From Yersinia aldovae ATCC 35236 (lineage in GTDB: Bacteria > Pseudomonadota > Gammaproteobacteria > Enterobacterales > Enterobacteriaceae), in assembly GCF_000173735.1 (NCBI RefSeq), contig NZ_ACCB01000004.1, forward strand, positions 62,001 through 126,000: a stretch of 64,000 bases of DNA, written 5' to 3'. Under the pieces are notes generated by a model, which saw only the letters and a list, made by a program, of their open reading frames with translations, was not told the origin of the DNA and did no database searches. Below are positions 11,527-22,368 of the stretch, in pieces. Numbering within the stretch: position 1 is the stretch's first letter; each line of letters opens with the position of its first letter. The position numbers and the translations under genes were made by a program.

Positions 11527-11560
11527 AGAAAAAACGGCCGACTAAAATAGCAGGCCGTTG
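11527..11560 (-). terminator. Terminator of frdABCD
   Basis: On the minus strand AACGGCC (11553-11559) pairs with GGCCGTT (11533-11539) and is followed by TTTTTCTCC. It lies 20 bp past the frdD stop, between frdD and blc. Confidence 0.75.
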
Positions 11561-11578
11561 ATAACGATGTTCTGATAA

Positions 11579-11935
11579 CTACAGTGTCAGCACGCCAATG
11601 ATGGTGACCACACTCAGAATAGCCGCCAAGCCGTAGAACACCCATTTCCCCGCAGGAACATGGATTTTCAAATCATGCATGGCGTGATGGATACGGTGTA
11701 AGCCGCACCACAGTGGCAGAATAATCATCAGCAGCAAGAAGATCCGGCCAATAAAGCTCTGACAGAATGCCAAAATACGTTCATAGCTCAACGCATCACT
11801 GGGGAAAGCGCCTAATGGCAGCAAAATAGCGACCAGCAGAATAATTGCTGGTGCAACAATCGCACTCCACATACCACCGGCACCAAACAGACCCCAGAAG
11901 ATAGGTTCGTCGGAGCGTTTAGGGACTTGATTCAT
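11579..11935 (-). CDS. frdD: Fumarate reductase membrane subunit FrdD
   Basis: One of two membrane anchors of quinol:fumarate reductase; with FrdC it binds menaquinol. The ATG at 11935 is chosen because GGAGGAGAAAGAA precedes it. It gives 118 residues ([23 protein letters not shown]...), matching the family length; a longer reading frame would overlap frdC. Three hydrophobic helices are visible. Last gene of frdABCD, 16 bp after frdC. Confidence 0.95.
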   Translation of the reverse strand: MNQVPKRSDEPIFWGLFGAGGMWSAIVAPAIILLVAILLPLGAFPSDALSYERILAFCQSFIGRIFLLLMIILPLWCGLHRIHHAMHDLKIHVPAGKWVFYGLAAILSVVTIIGVLTL

Positions 11936-11951
11936 TTCTTTCTCCTCCGTC

Positions 11952-12344
11952 TTAGAGTAAAGCAACGGCCAGAATAATCACGGTAACCACGACAGTCACA
12001 ACCCACAGCGCCTTGATAACTGGCCCTGGACCCATTTTTTCGCTATTAACGATAATATTGGCGGCTTTCGGTGCCAGCTCAAACCAGGTCTTGGTATGTA
12101 GCACTGCGGCAAATAACGTAATGATATTAATCAGTAATACCAGTGGGTTTTGCAGGAATCCGATAAAGCCTTCCCACCCGGCTGGGCCACTTTTCAACGC
12201 AAATACGCCGTAAATCAGCAAAACACTGAACCAGACTGCCGGAACGGATGTCCCTTCACGCAGCATATAAAAGCGATAGAAACCGAGCTGTTGCCACCAG
12301 TTTGGGACCATAGTGCGGACATAAGCTTTACGTTTAGTTGTCAT
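11952..12344 (-). CDS. frdC: Fumarate reductase membrane subunit FrdC
   Basis: Membrane anchor of the anaerobic fumarate reductase. 130 residues beginning [17 protein letters not shown], with three transmembrane helices and the conserved [19 protein letters not shown] and [17 protein letters not shown] blocks. Starts 16 bp after frdB, with GGGAGACAGTA upstream of the ATG. Confidence 0.96.
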   Translation of the reverse strand: MTTKRKAYVRTMVPNWWQQLGFYRFYMLREGTSVPAVWFSVLLIYGVFALKSGPAGWEGFIGFLQNPLVLLINIITLFAAVLHTKTWFELAPKAANIIVNSEKMGPGPVIKALWVVTVVVTVIILAVALL

Positions 12345-12360
12345 TACTGTCTCCCCTCCC

Positions 12361-13095
12361 TTATTGTGGTTTTAGCATGGCGATCATGAAGTCTTTCGCA
12401 CTCTCGACCTTGCCTTGCTGGATAGCAGCCGCGGGATCTACGTGTTTCGGACAAACTTCAGAACAGTAGCCGACGAAGGTACAGCTCCAGACACCATTTT
12501 TACCGTTAAGCTGAGGCATGCGCTCTTTCTTACCGTGGTCACGGTTATCCAGATTGTAACGGTGAGCCAAAGTGATCGCCGCTGGGCCGATAAACTCCGG
12601 ATTCAAACCAAACTGCGGGCAAGCGGCATAACACAGGCCACAGTTAATGCAGCCGGAGAACTGATGGTATTTCGCCATCTGAGCTGGAGTCTGCTTGTTC
12701 GGGCCGTCTTGCGGTTTGCGCTCGTTACCAATAATGTAAGGTTTGATAGCTTCCAGACTTTCGATAAAGTGAGTCATATCAACCACTAAATCACGTTCAA
12801 TCGGGAAGTTACCCAGCGCTTCAACCTTCATGCCGCCGGTATACTCGCGCAGGAAGGTCTTACAGGCGAGTTTTGGCACTTTGTTAACCATCATGCCGCA
12901 CGAGCCACAAATGGCCATCCGGCAAGACCAGCGATAAGAGAGATCCGGTGCCAGGTTATCTTTGATATAACCCAGAGCATCCAGCAAAGAGGTCTGCTCA
13001 TCGTAAGGCACTTCAAAGGTTTCGAAGTGGGGTTCGCTATCACGTTCCGGGTTATAGCGCATGACCTCCATTTTCAGGAGTTTCATATCAGTCAT
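12361..13095 (-). CDS. frdB: Fumarate reductase iron-sulfur subunit FrdB
   Basis: Electron-transfer subunit carrying three clusters. 244 residues: a ferredoxin-type [2Fe-2S] site in [15 protein letters not shown] at about 57-71 plus a later Cys, then [12 protein letters not shown] (about 149-160) and [14 protein letters not shown] (about 205-218) for the [4Fe-4S] and [3Fe-4S] clusters. The start ATG overlaps the frdA 3' end by 8 bp, implying translational coupling. Confidence 0.97.
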   Translation of the reverse strand: MTDMKLLKMEVMRYNPERDSEPHFETFEVPYDEQTSLLDALGYIKDNLAPDLSYRWSCRMAICGSCGMMVNKVPKLACKTFLREYTGGMKVEALGNFPIERDLVVDMTHFIESLEAIKPYIIGNERKPQDGPNKQTPAQMAKYHQFSGCINCGLCYAACPQFGLNPEFIGPAAITLAHRYNLDNRDHGKKERMPQLNGKNGVWSCTFVGYCSEVCPKHVDPAAAIQQGKVESAKDFMIAMLKPQ

Positions 13096-14911
13096 TCGCC
13101 TGCTCCTTATCTTTTAAATCTTTGGCGTCTTTTGCATCTTTTGCATCTTGGGCGGTAGCTTCACCACCATAAACACGTTTTGCCGGTGCCAGCTTGGTGA
13201 TTTTGACGTCGCTGTATTCAAGGCGTGGTGCGCCACCCGGCGTATGGAAGGCTAACGTGTGTTTGAGGAAGTTGACGTCATCACGCTCGGTACAGCCCTC
13301 ATCAAGACGCTGATGCGCGCCACGGGATTCTCTACGATTCAGTGCTGAGTGGGCCATACATTCTGCGACATCCAAACCATAACCCAGCTCGATGGTATAC
13401 AGCAGGTCGGTATTGAAAACACTGGAGTTATCGGTGATTTTCACCCGTTTGAAGCGCTCTTTCAGCTCAGCCAGTTTATCCACCGTTTTCTGCATCAGTT
13501 CTGGTGTGCGGTAAATACCACAACCTTCTTCCATTGACAGACCCATCTCATCGCGGATTTTAGACCAGTTTTCAGTCCCTTCCTGCTTCATCAGGTTGCT
13601 CAGACGGGTTTCTACATCACGGGCCTGGGCGTCCAGTGCGCTACCATTGGCCGGGCCGCTTTCCATCGCCCGAATGGCCGCTTGTTCACCGGCAACACGG
13701 CCAAACACCACCAGCTCTGCCAGTGAGTTTGAACCCAGGCGGTTCGCACCGTGCAAGCCAACAGAAGAACATTCACCCACCGCGAATAGCCCTTTAATAC
13801 GGGTTTCGCACTGCTGGTTAGTTTCGATGCCGCCCATAGTGTAATGCGCCGTTGGGCGTACCGGAATAGGCTCTTTGACTGGATCAACGCCGACATAAGC
13901 TTTTGCCAGTTCGCAAATGAACGGCAGGCGTTCGAGCAGTTTTTTCTCACCCAGATGACGCAAGTCCAGATAAACCACATCGCCACGCGGGGTAGCAATA
14001 GTGCGGCCAGCACGCCATTCATGCCAGAAGGCTTGCGACACTTTATCGCGTGGGCCTAATTCCATGTATTTGTTTTTTGGCTCGCCGAGCGGGGTTTCTG
14101 GCCCCATACCGTAATCCTGCAAATAACGATAGCCGTCTTTATTGACCAGAATACCGCCTTCACCACGGCAGCCTTCGGTCATCAGGATGCCAGAACCTGG
14201 CAGACCGGTTGGGTGATATTGCACAAATTCCATATCCCGCAGCGGCACGCCGTGGTGGAATGCCATCCCCATACCATCACCGGTAACAATACCGCCGTTG
14301 GTGTTATAACGATAAACTCGGCCAGCACCGCCAGTCGCCATGATCACCGCGTTAGCACGAATTTGTACACGGGTGCCTTCCATCATATTCATGGCAACCA
14401 CGCCGCGCGCCTGACCTTCATCGACCAGAATATCCAGTACAAAATGCTCATCAAAACGTTGAATTTGCGGGTATTTTAGAGAAGTTTGGAACAAGGTGTG
14501 CAGCATATGGAAGCCGGTTTTATCCGCGGCAAACCAGGTGCGCTCAATTTTCATCCCACCAAAACGGCGAACGTTAACAGAACCATCTGGTTTGCGGCTC
14601 CACGGGCAGCCCCAGATTTCTAACTGCGCCATCTCTTGTGGGCAACTGTGGACGAAATGGTCAACAACATCTTGTTCGCATAACCAGTCGCCACCGGCTA
14701 CGGTATCGTGGAAATGGTAGTCAAAGGTATCGTGGTCCTGTGTGACAGCAGCTGATCCCCCTTCGGCAGCCACAGTATGGCTACGCATTGGGTATACTTT
14801 CGAGATCAGAGCAATCTTCAGCTGAGGGTTGGCTTCCGCTGCGGCTATTGCTGCACGTAAACCAGCTCCCCCGGCCCCGATAATGGCAAGATCGGCGTTA
14901 AAGGTTTGCAC
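13088..14911 (-). CDS. frdA: Fumarate reductase flavoprotein subunit FrdA
   Basis: Catalytic subunit reducing fumarate to succinate in anaerobic respiration. The start is a GTG at 14911 with GGAGAAG 7 bases upstream, giving [21 protein letters not shown], which lines up with the known N-terminus of E. coli FrdA; an in-frame ATG at 14980 would run into the adjacent ERIC repeat. 607 residues. Visible are the FAD-binding GAGGAG, covalent-FAD His45 in [12 protein letters not shown], and the active-site region [21 protein letters not shown]. The C-terminus has an unusual [15 protein letters not shown] repeat tail. Confidence 0.97.
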   Translation of the reverse strand: MQTFNADLAIIGAGGAGLRAAIAAAEANPQLKIALISKVYPMRSHTVAAEGGSAAVTQDHDTFDYHFHDTVAGGDWLCEQDVVDHFVHSCPQEMAQLEIWGCPWSRKPDGSVNVRRFGGMKIERTWFAADKTGFHMLHTLFQTSLKYPQIQRFDEHFVLDILVDEGQARGVVAMNMMEGTRVQIRANAVIMATGGAGRVYRYNTNGGIVTGDGMGMAFHHGVPLRDMEFVQYHPTGLPGSGILMTEGCRGEGGILVNKDGYRYLQDYGMGPETPLGEPKNKYMELGPRDKVSQAFWHEWRAGRTIATPRGDVVYLDLRHLGEKKLLERLPFICELAKAYVGVDPVKEPIPVRPTAHYTMGGIETNQQCETRIKGLFAVGECSSVGLHGANRLGSNSLAELVVFGRVAGEQAAIRAMESGPANGSALDAQARDVETRLSNLMKQEGTENWSKIRDEMGLSMEEGCGIYRTPELMQKTVDKLAELKERFKRVKITDNSSVFNTDLLYTIELGYGLDVAECMAHSALNRRESRGAHQRLDEGCTERDDVNFLKHTLAFHTPGGAPRLEYSDVKITKLAPAKRVYGGEATAQDAKDAKDAKDLKDKEQAND

Positions 14912-14936
14912 TGCGCTTCTCCATTGTTCAAGTGAA

Positions 14937-15115
14937 ATACCCGTCATACTCCAAGCTGCATGTGCGTTGGCTGTTTTCATTCACCTCAGCCACTTACTTG
15001 AGTTAGTGGCTGAGGCTCACCCAACGGGCCAGCGCAGGCGCTGTTCAAAATGGTTTACCACCCATTTGTCGCTCGATTGCCGCCTTCCTGCAACTCGAAT
15101 TATTCTTGGTATATA
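14937..15115. repeat. ERIC element, long form
   Basis: Ends ATACCCGTCATACT... and ...GCAACTCGAATTATT...GGTATA match the outer ends of enterobacterial repetitive intergenic consensus elements. The internal CACTTACTTGAGT core is present, and an additional internal segment (GCTGTTCAAAATGGTTTACC...) makes it longer than the 127-bp standard. The same internal segment occurs in the copy at 20031. Confidence 0.85.
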
Positions 15116-15248
15116 AAATTAAAATCTATATGTATTTTTAAAATTGTTATCCCGCTAACTAATTAGTGAGCCATCAGCATGATGATATTAAGAATAGCTA
15201 TTTCTTACTTTTTGTATGGAGATAATTATACCTAATGCTAAGTGGCAT

Positions 15249-15267
15249 AAATTTGATGTGATCGATT
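15249..15267 (-). promoter_or_regulatory. FNR-like site of the frd promoter
   Basis: On the minus strand the segment reads AATCGATCACATCAAATTT, nearly the same as the FNR-binding region I recall from the E. coli frdA promoter. It is about 340 bp from the frdA start, but only about 160 bp once the ERIC insertion is discounted. Match quality is judged by eye. Confidence 0.6.
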
Positions 15268-15464
15268 GTTTTGTTTTATTTGAACCCTGTTAAAGGCATT
15301 ACTAACAAAAACGTGATCCCAAACAGGATCTGCTGGGGTAAAGCATTTTTCACAGAGTGAAATGCTGAATTAGGGCCAGAGATTGCGGTAGAGAGCGACA
15401 GATTTGTTTGAGTGAGTAGATGCGGGTAGACTGCACCCCCTGTTTGATTTCGGAGTTAACCACC

Positions 15465-16442
15465 ATGAGCGAAACGGCAAGCTGGCAGCCAAGTGCACCC
15501 ATCGCCAATTTGTTGAAGCGCGCAGCAATAATGGCAGAGATCCGGCGTTTTTTTGCCGATCGTGGTGTATTAGAAGTTGAAACGCCGACCATGAGCCAAG
15601 CGACAGTGACGGACGTTCATTTAGTCCCATTCGAAACCCGGTTTGTTGGCCCGGGCGCTGCCGATGGTTTGACGCTGTACATGATGACCAGTCCGGAATA
15701 TCACATGAAGCGCCTTCTGGCGGCGGGCAGTGGTTCTATCTATCAATTGGGGCGCAGCTTCCGCAATGAAGAAGCCGGCCGTCATCACAATCCTGAATTC
15801 ACCATGCTGGAATGGTATCGCCCGCATTATGATATGTACCGCCTGATGAATGAAGTCGATGACCTGCTACAGCAAATTCTGGATTGCAACAGTGCGGAAA
15901 CGTTGTCTTATCAGCAGGCGTTCCTGCGCCATTTGGATATTGACCCTTTATCGGCAGACAAAGCGCAGTTACGTGAAGCGGCGGCTAAACTGGATTTGAG
16001 TAACATTGCCGATACGGAAGAAGACCGCGATACCTTGCTGCAATTGCTGTTTACCGTTGGTGTCGAGCCACATATTGGCCGCGAAAAACCGGCGTTTGTT
16101 TATCATTTCCCCGCGTCACAGGCATCTTTGGCGGAGATAAGCACCGAAGATCACCGCGTGGCGGAGCGTTTTGAGGTTTACTTCAAAGGTATTGAGCTAG
16201 CGAATGGTTTCCATGAACTGACCGATGCTGATGAACAAATGAAGCGTTTTGAACAAGATAATCGTATCCGTGCTAAACGCGGGTTGCCACAGAACCCAAT
16301 TGATATGAATCTGATTGCTGCCCTTAAGCAAGGATTACCTGATTGTTCTGGCGTCGCACTAGGCATTGACCGCTTGGTGATGCTGGCATTGGGCGCGGAA
16401 AGGCTGAGTGATGTGATTGCCTTCCCTGTCAATATTGCCTAA
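15465..16442 (+). CDS. epmA: EF-P (R)-beta-lysine ligase EpmA
   Basis: Lysyl-tRNA-synthetase paralogue (PoxA/GenX) that adenylates beta-lysine and transfers it to Lys34 of EF-P instead of to tRNA. The start is ATG 15465 ([12 protein letters not shown]), giving 325 residues, the E. coli length; the frame is open upstream but has no supporting ribosome site there. It has the class II catalytic core with motif 2 in [23 protein letters not shown] and motif 3 in [14 protein letters not shown]. It lacks the N-terminal OB-fold anticodon domain of true LysRS, as expected. Confidence 0.97.
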   Translation: MSETASWQPSAPIANLLKRAAIMAEIRRFFADRGVLEVETPTMSQATVTDVHLVPFETRFVGPGAADGLTLYMMTSPEYHMKRLLAAGSGSIYQLGRSFRNEEAGRHHNPEFTMLEWYRPHYDMYRLMNEVDDLLQQILDCNSAETLSYQQAFLRHLDIDPLSADKAQLREAAAKLDLSNIADTEEDRDTLLQLLFTVGVEPHIGREKPAFVYHFPASQASLAEISTEDHRVAERFEVYFKGIELANGFHELTDADEQMKRFEQDNRIRAKRGLPQNPIDMNLIAALKQGLPDCSGVALGIDRLVMLALGAERLSDVIAFPVNIA

Positions 16443-16447
16443 TTCCT

Positions 16448-16558
16448 CTTCGTCCTTGGCGTCGCAGCGGTGTTCGCTGCACTCGCTCACCCGAATCACT
16501 TACTACAGTAAGCATTACCGGGATGCGTTACTTTACTGTAACACCAATGACTTTGGTG
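16448..16558. repeat. ERIC-like repeat variant
   Basis: CTTCGTCCTTGGCGTCGCAG...CACCCGAATCACTTACTACAGTAAG...CCAATGACTTTGGTG is the same family as the tandem units at 22921-23224: same start CTTCGTCCTTG, same core and same ending CAATGACTTTGG. About 111 bp, single copy, directly after epmA. Confidence 0.65.
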
Positions 16559-16598
16559 AATATCTGGTGCCCTTGGTGCCGCTGCGGTGTTAAAAGAA

Positions 16599-16632
16599 AT
16601 GCCCTGATCTGTGAAGGTTCAGGGCATTTTTG
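16599..16632. terminator. Bidirectional terminator epmA/mscM
   Basis: ATGCCCTGA (16599-16607) pairs perfectly with TCAGGGCAT (16619-16627), followed by TTTTTG on the plus strand and preceded by AAAAGAA, so it can serve convergent epmA and mscM. Confidence 0.85.
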
Positions 16633-16653
16633 TTTCTTACTCACTCACTGATC

Positions 16654-19600
16654 TTACAAGCTGCCCGGTGTGCGGCCGCGACCAGAGGTAACCGTGCGGC
16701 CAGCACCACGCCCCAGCGTCTCCAAACGGGCCTGGAACGGTGGGAATGGCAGGGTGATGCCGTGTTCACGGTAACCGGCCAGAATCAGTTGGTGGATTTC
16801 GTGGCGCAGTGGCATCCGGTGGCCCATTTCAGCGGCGTAAATACGCAATTCGAAGATCTGAATACCTTGTTGAAGATCAACCAGATAGACCTCTGGCGGT
16901 GGCGTGTCCAATACCAGAGTACAGCGGCGAGCGGCAGTCAGCAGCACTTCAGTGACTTCTTCACTGTTAGTTTCAGCCGGCGCAGGCACGGTCAGAACCA
17001 CACGGGTAATTGCATCTGATAGCGACCAGTTAATAAACTGCTCGGTGATAAAAGCCTTATTTGGCACGATAATTTCTTTGCGGTCCCAGTCGGAGATTGT
17101 GGTGGCGCGCGTATTGATTTTGGTCACGCTCCCGGTGAGATCACGGATAGTCACGGTATCGCCAATACGAACCGGTTTTTCGAACAAAATGATCAAACCG
17201 GATACGAAGTTGGCGAAAATCTCCTGCAAACCAAAGCCTAACCCCAAACCGAGAGCGGCCACCAGCCATTGGAATTTTGCCCATTCGATCCCAAGCATAG
17301 AGAAACCGAGCAAGCTGCCGAACAGAATCAACAGGTATTTGGTGATAGTCGAAATGGCATAACCGGTACCTGGTGTCAGGTCTAAATGCTGCAAAATAGC
17401 CAGCTCCAGCAGGGCTGGCAGATTACGTACCAACTGAGTGGTGACGATCATCACCAGAATGGCGATCAACAGTGATCCCATCGTGATCGCCTGTACTGAC
17501 TCAATGCCGTTAATGGTGGACGATACATCCCATAAACGAATATTTTCCAGGAAACCAAAAGCGGAATGAATTTCAGACCACAGCGCGATCACTGAAACCA
17601 GCGCGATCATCGTCAGGATTGATCGCACCAGCCGCAGGGACTGGGCGCTGATCACGTCCAGGTCGATCACCGGCTCTTCCACATCGATCGACCCTTCATT
17701 GCTATTATTGTGTGGCGTGTCTTCTTCACCACGGGCGCGTTGCGCCAGAATATCGGCACGACGTTGCTTGGCCCGGTCAAAGGCAATGCGGCGGCGCTGA
17801 ATTAGCATCCAGCGGCGGATAATATGATAAATCACCAACAGGAAGAACCAGATGGCGACCGAGGTTTCCAGGCGTGCCAACAGAGCTTGTGACGTGGTGA
17901 GATAGCCCAACACTGAGGCCAGTGCAGCTATTAATGGTGCTGACAGCAGTAGCCCCCATAGCGCCACGTTGACAATATTTTCACCCGACCCCTTTTTATC
18001 CAGATACAGCGGGATACCGGCGCGTTTCAGGCTGTTGGTGACCAAACTCAATGCGATACACAGCAAAATAAAGCACAACCGGCCCAGCGTACCGGCGAAT
18101 TCACGGTCGTTATAATTCTCGAAGGTAATTAGCGCCATCATCAATGGGATAATCAACCACACCGACATGCGGTAGAAACGCATTGCGCGCGCGACTTGTG
18201 TCGGTGACCAACGGAAGTGAGCGATAAACAGGCCATGAGGGTGAGCAAATGAGGCACTGATCATAAACACCCACAGCACCGGCACGGTGGCAGTGACCGC
18301 ATTGCCAATGGCGATAGCCATCGGATAGGACCAGGCATTTTGCAAGCCATATCCCAGTGCAGCCCATAATACCGGTAATGGCAATGCCACGAGAATAGAC
18401 CAGAACACGGTGCGTAAGGTCAGTGAGAAATGGTCTTGGTTAACCTTACCTATCCGGCTATTGGCTCGCTCAAGGAAGGCATGATAGTGGCGGCGTGAGC
18501 TGAAGCTGAAACCAACAAATAGTAGCGCACCGATGATAGGCAGCAGCGTATCCTGGCTGGTCATCATCATCACGAACGCGCCACTCAGCTGTGCGAAGGT
18601 ATCCAGCGACAGCAGGCGGGTCAGGTCATGGGCGACATTAATCGGATAAGAAAGTGAAATCGGGCTGACATCCGCTACCCAGAACAGGTAGCGGTGAGTC
18701 GCTTCACGCACTTCGCTCAGTGCATCAACCAACTGGCTATTGGCGACTTTTAGTTTGGTCAATTCAAGAATTTGTGTGTCATAACCGGAAAGCAGAGAGT
18801 TTAGCAATTCTCGTTGGGTGCGCCACTGGGCATCCAGAATTCGCTGCTGTTCAGTGGTCAGAGGCGAGCCATCATTCTGTTTTAATTTGATATTTTGCTG
18901 TTGTAACTTCTCCAGCATATCTTCATATTGCAAGCGTTGTACCCGCAACTGGGCCATGTCACGATCCAGTTGCTGAGATTTTGGCACGTCAGGTAACCGA
19001 GCGACTTGCGCCCGCAGTGTTTCCCCCAATACCGTGGAAACGCCCAGCCATTGCGCTTGCTCACGAATAGTACTGAGTGCCTGACGTACCTGCTGAGTTT
19101 GCGCTGCGGCCTGACGTTGTTGTGAGGAGATAAGATCAATGCGCTGCGCCTGTTGATTCAAAGCCTGAGACAGGTCGCGGTTAATTTGCAACTGCTGGAT
19201 AATCGATTCAGGTAAATCACCGCCTTGCTCAGCCAGCAATTCGGTACGTTCAAGGGCTTGCTCTGCTGCCTGTTGCCGTTGATTATTCAGATTATTGCGT
19301 AAGGTCTGGAGCTGGGTATCAACCCGCTCCTGACGTTTTTTGTATAACTCAGCTCGTAGCCGAGACAACTCCTGCCGGTTGTTGGCTGAGAGCTGGGAAA
19401 GCTCCAGCTCATTGACTTTAGCTTTACGTGCAATGGCTTCCGCCTGCAATAGCGCAAGCTGGGCCTGCGCTGCGGGAGTGGTCGCATTGCTTTGCGCCTG
19501 AACGCGCGGGCCGATTTCTGCCAGAATTCGTCGAGCTTCTGATTGTTGTTGCGGTAATTGACCGAGTGAATCACTGATTTCCCGCGCACGGTCCTGTTCT

Positions 19601-20001
19601 TGTTGCGACAGGCGGGATAACTCCAGCAACTGGCTGCTGATTTGCAACACTTGCTGCTCAAGTTCAGAGGTGGACATGTTACCCGGCACCGGCAGCGGTT
19701 TATCGCCTTCCTGCGCCAATTGCTGACGTAGCTCACGCGTCAGTTTAGGAAAATCATCAATGGCTTTTTGATATTGCTGGGCGCGGATATCGGATTCTTT
19801 CGCATCCGCCAGCCAGCTTAGAGCCGCTTGCAGCGCCTGAATAATTTCGGCCTGATTTGTCATTCCCTTATTGGCTTCAGCTTGCTTTAGCTCTTGCCTG
19901 AGCTGATCTTCGCTCGGCTGAGCTGCCGCCTGTAGTGGCAGGGAAAACAACATTACCCACGACAGTAACATCGCAGAAAACCATGAAATTATTAGGCGCA
20001 C
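16654..20001 (-). CDS. mscM: Miniconductance mechanosensitive channel MscM
   Basis: Large MscS-superfamily inner-membrane channel (YjeP) that opens at membrane tension to release solutes on hypo-osmotic shock. From the GTG at 20001 (AAGGA 8 bases upstream; product begins VRLIISWFSAM) it has 1115 residues; an in-frame ATG at 20019 has no ribosome site. There is a signal peptide, a periplasmic coiled-coil Gln-rich domain (about 30-450), many transmembrane helices, and the C-terminal MscS core with GLGLGFGLQEIFANFVSGLIILFEKPVRIGDTVTI. Downstream partner of psd, separated from it by an ERIC element. Confidence 0.95.
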   Translation of the reverse strand: MRLIISWFSAMLLSWVMLFSLPLQAAAQPSEDQLRQELKQAEANKGMTNQAEIIQALQAALSWLADAKESDIRAQQYQKAIDDFPKLTRELRQQLAQEGDKPLPVPGNMSTSELEQQVLQISSQLLELSRLSQQEQDRAREISDSLGQLPQQQSEARRILAEIGPRVQAQSNATTPAAQAQLALLQAEAIARKAKVNELELSQLSANNRQELSRLRAELYKKRQERVDTQLQTLRNNLNNQRQQAAEQALERTELLAEQGGDLPESIIQQLQINRDLSQALNQQAQRIDLISSQQRQAAAQTQQVRQALSTIREQAQWLGVSTVLGETLRAQVARLPDVPKSQQLDRDMAQLRVQRLQYEDMLEKLQQQNIKLKQNDGSPLTTEQQRILDAQWRTQRELLNSLLSGYDTQILELTKLKVANSQLVDALSEVREATHRYLFWVADVSPISLSYPINVAHDLTRLLSLDTFAQLSGAFVMMMTSQDTLLPIIGALLFVGFSFSSRRHYHAFLERANSRIGKVNQDHFSLTLRTVFWSILVALPLPVLWAALGYGLQNAWSYPMAIAIGNAVTATVPVLWVFMISASFAHPHGLFIAHFRWSPTQVARAMRFYRMSVWLIIPLMMALITFENYNDREFAGTLGRLCFILLCIALSLVTNSLKRAGIPLYLDKKGSGENIVNVALWGLLLSAPLIAALASVLGYLTTSQALLARLETSVAIWFFLLVIYHIIRRWMLIQRRRIAFDRAKQRRADILAQRARGEEDTPHNNSNEGSIDVEEPVIDLDVISAQSLRLVRSILTMIALVSVIALWSEIHSAFGFLENIRLWDVSSTINGIESVQAITMGSLLIAILVMIVTTQLVRNLPALLELAILQHLDLTPGTGYAISTITKYLLILFGSLLGFSMLGIEWAKFQWLVAALGLGLGFGLQEIFANFVSGLIILFEKPVRIGDTVTIRDLTGSVTKINTRATTISDWDRKEIIVPNKAFITEQFINWSLSDAITRVVLTVPAPAETNSEEVTEVLLTAARRCTLVLDTPPPEVYLVDLQQGIQIFELRIYAAEMGHRMPLRHEIHQLILAGYREHGITLPFPPFQARLETLGRGAGRTVTSGRGRTPGSL

Positions 20002-20029
20002 GTAAAGGTTCCTTAACATCAATTACATC

Positions 20030-20205
<176 letters not shown>

Positions 20206-20215
20206 CAGTGCAAGC

Positions 20216-21085
20216 TTATTCAGGGACGGCTTCGGCTAATACTTCGCCCATACGGGTAACCGAACCACTGTTTAGCTGAGGGGCCAGATACACTTTGCCT
20301 TCAGCGAACAGGTTAATTACGGTGGAGCCTAACTTGAAGCGGCCCATTTCTTGCCCTTTCTCCAGCGCTATTGCACCTTCGCAGCCTGCCTGTGGATAGG
20401 TCCAGCGGCGGATAACCCCTTCCCGTGGCGGGGTAATCGTGCCTGCCCACACGGTTTCTATGCTACCGACAATAGTGGCACCGACCAGGATTTGTGCCAT
20501 CGGGCCAAAGGCGGTATCGAAGATACAAATTACGCGCTCGTTACGGGCAAAAAGATTGGGGACATTAGCTGCGGTCAATGGATTGACTGAGAACAAATCA
20601 CCTGGCACATAAATCATTTCACGCAATACGCCAGCACAGGGCATATGCACGCGGTGATAGTCACGCGGTGCCAGATAAGTGGTAACAAACAGACCATTCT
20701 GGAATTCGGCTGCCAGCATATAGTTGCCGGCCAACAGGGCTTCCAGCGTGTAATTGTGGCCTTTAGCCTGCAATATTTGATCGTTATGAATAGCACCTAA
20801 CTGGCTGATTGCACCGTCAGCCGGTTGTACCAACAGGTTTTCTTCCGCCGCAACCGGGCGCACGCCAGCCCGTAGCGGGCGCACGAAGAATTCATTGAAA
20901 GAACGATAAGCAGAGAACTCTGAGTCCTGCGCTTCTTTCATATCAACGTTGTAAAAACGGGCGAAGGCTTTGATAACCAGTTGGGTTAGCCAGCCGCCTT
21001 GCTTATCGGCCCCCCAGCCTGCCAGACGGGTCAGGCCGTGTTTTGGCAGTAAATACTGCAATCTGATCTTGAGACTATCCAGCAC
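20216..21085 (-). CDS. psd: Phosphatidylserine decarboxylase proenzyme
   Basis: Makes phosphatidylethanolamine at the inner membrane. The start is GTG 21085, five bases after AGAGG, giving [26 protein letters not shown]; the upstream in-frame extension is not conserved. 289 residues. The self-cleavage site LGST lies at 252-255, where Ser254 becomes the pyruvoyl prosthetic group and the chain splits into beta and alpha subunits. The charge-relay His is in YHRVHMPC. The C-terminal tail is shorter than in E. coli (322 aa). First gene of psd-mscM. Confidence 0.96.
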   Translation of the reverse strand: MLDSLKIRLQYLLPKHGLTRLAGWGADKQGGWLTQLVIKAFARFYNVDMKEAQDSEFSAYRSFNEFFVRPLRAGVRPVAAEENLLVQPADGAISQLGAIHNDQILQAKGHNYTLEALLAGNYMLAAEFQNGLFVTTYLAPRDYHRVHMPCAGVLREMIYVPGDLFSVNPLTAANVPNLFARNERVICIFDTAFGPMAQILVGATIVGSIETVWAGTITPPREGVIRRWTYPQAGCEGAIALEKGQEMGRFKLGSTVINLFAEGKVYLAPQLNSGSVTRMGEVLAEAVPE

Positions 21086-21196
21086 GTAGACCTCTTGGAT
21101 AAACGGTAAAATTAAGGGGCACATCATGACAGTGCTGCACCCACAATTTCGTTAATCGAATGTTATCTATGGAATTTGATAACCGCTATTTAAACA

Positions 21197-22249
21197 TCAT
21201 TTTTCGTCGCTATCTGACGTTTTACGGGGTTTCGCCTGTTCCATACTTTCCAGAATCCGATGGTAATTATCAAAGCGTTCTTCAGCGATTTTGCCTTGTT
21301 CTACCGCTTCGCGCAGCGCGCAACCGGGATCGGTGGTATGGCTGCAATCGCGGAATTTGCAATGACCGAGATAATCACGGAATTCGACAAATCCCTGAGT
21401 GATTTGTTCCGCAGCCAGATGCCAGAGACCGAACTCACGTACCCCCGGTGAGTCAATCACATCACCGCCTTGTTGGAAATGGTACAAACGGGCGGCTGTT
21501 GTGGTGTGCTGACCCAAACCTGAGTTACCCGAAACAGTATTCACCAGAATTTCGTTATCCGTTGGCGGTAACAGGGCATTCAGCAAGCTGGATTTGCCCA
21601 CACCGGATTGACCGGCGAAGATACTGATACGCCCGGCCAGCGCCTGTTCAAAGGCTTCCATCCCTTCACGGGTCTGGCTGGAGACTTCCAGTACGTTGTA
21701 GCCAATACGACGATAGATATCCATCATGCCATCAACGAATTTACGGCCATCGGCATCCAGTAAATCGACTTTATTCAGTACAATTAATGGTTCGACTTCC
21801 AGTGTTTCACAAGCCACCAGATAACGATCGATAATATTGAGTGAAAGTTCGGGTAAGATCGCCGAAACGATCACGATCTGATCGATATTTGCGGCGATCG
21901 GTTTCACGCCATCATAAAGATCAGGGCGCGTCAGTACGGATGTCCGCTCATGCACTGCTTCGACAATCCCTTTAACCCGCACACCTTCCTGCGCTTGCAG
22001 GCCAGGACGCCAGACCACGCGATCACCGGTAACCAGTGATTTGATGGTACGGCGGATATTACAACGGTGCTGAACACCATCGACGGCTTCAACATCGGCG
22101 TGCTGACCGAAACGACTGATTACGATACCTTCTTGCGCATCGCCAAGCTGAGAGTCATCTAACTCAGGTTTTCTATCAGTGCGTAGCCGACGCTGATGAT
22201 TAGCCTGTACACGGCGTTGTTGACCTTTGGACAGTTTATTTTTGCTCAC
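21197..22249 (-). CDS. rsgA: Ribosome small-subunit GTPase RsgA
   Basis: Circularly permuted GTPase (YjeQ) that checks and releases late 30S assembly intermediates. 350 residues: basic N-terminus and OB-fold, then G4 (NKVDLL) ahead of G1 ([12 protein letters not shown]) and G3 ([10 protein letters not shown]), the permuted order diagnostic for the family, and a C-terminal zinc site [14 protein letters not shown]. It is divergent from orn with 119 bp between starts, and upstream of psd on the same strand. Confidence 0.97.
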   Translation of the reverse strand: MSKNKLSKGQQRRVQANHQRRLRTDRKPELDDSQLGDAQEGIVISRFGQHADVEAVDGVQHRCNIRRTIKSLVTGDRVVWRPGLQAQEGVRVKGIVEAVHERTSVLTRPDLYDGVKPIAANIDQIVIVSAILPELSLNIIDRYLVACETLEVEPLIVLNKVDLLDADGRKFVDGMMDIYRRIGYNVLEVSSQTREGMEAFEQALAGRISIFAGQSGVGKSSLLNALLPPTDNEILVNTVSGNSGLGQHTTTAARLYHFQQGGDVIDSPGVREFGLWHLAAEQITQGFVEFRDYLGHCKFRDCSHTTDPGCALREAVEQGKIAEERFDNYHRILESMEQAKPRKTSDSDEK

Positions 22250-22368
22250 TGTGCCTCACTTGAATTCGCATATATCGCTGGTTGCGACCAAAAGGGCTAT
22301 GATACACATTATTTTATCAATTAACCGTTTGTTCGGTTGTTCCCCTCCGCTAACAGGCAGGAAAAATC

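Larger units (their letters stand above)
14912..15464. other. Divergent frdA/epmA intergenic region
   Basis: 553 bp. From the frdA side it contains an ERIC element of about 179 bp (14937-15115), then AT-rich DNA with an FNR-like site (15249-15267) and presumably the divergent promoters. The ERIC lies between the putative frd promoter and the frdA start codon, so it should be part of the frd mRNA leader. Confidence 0.65.
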
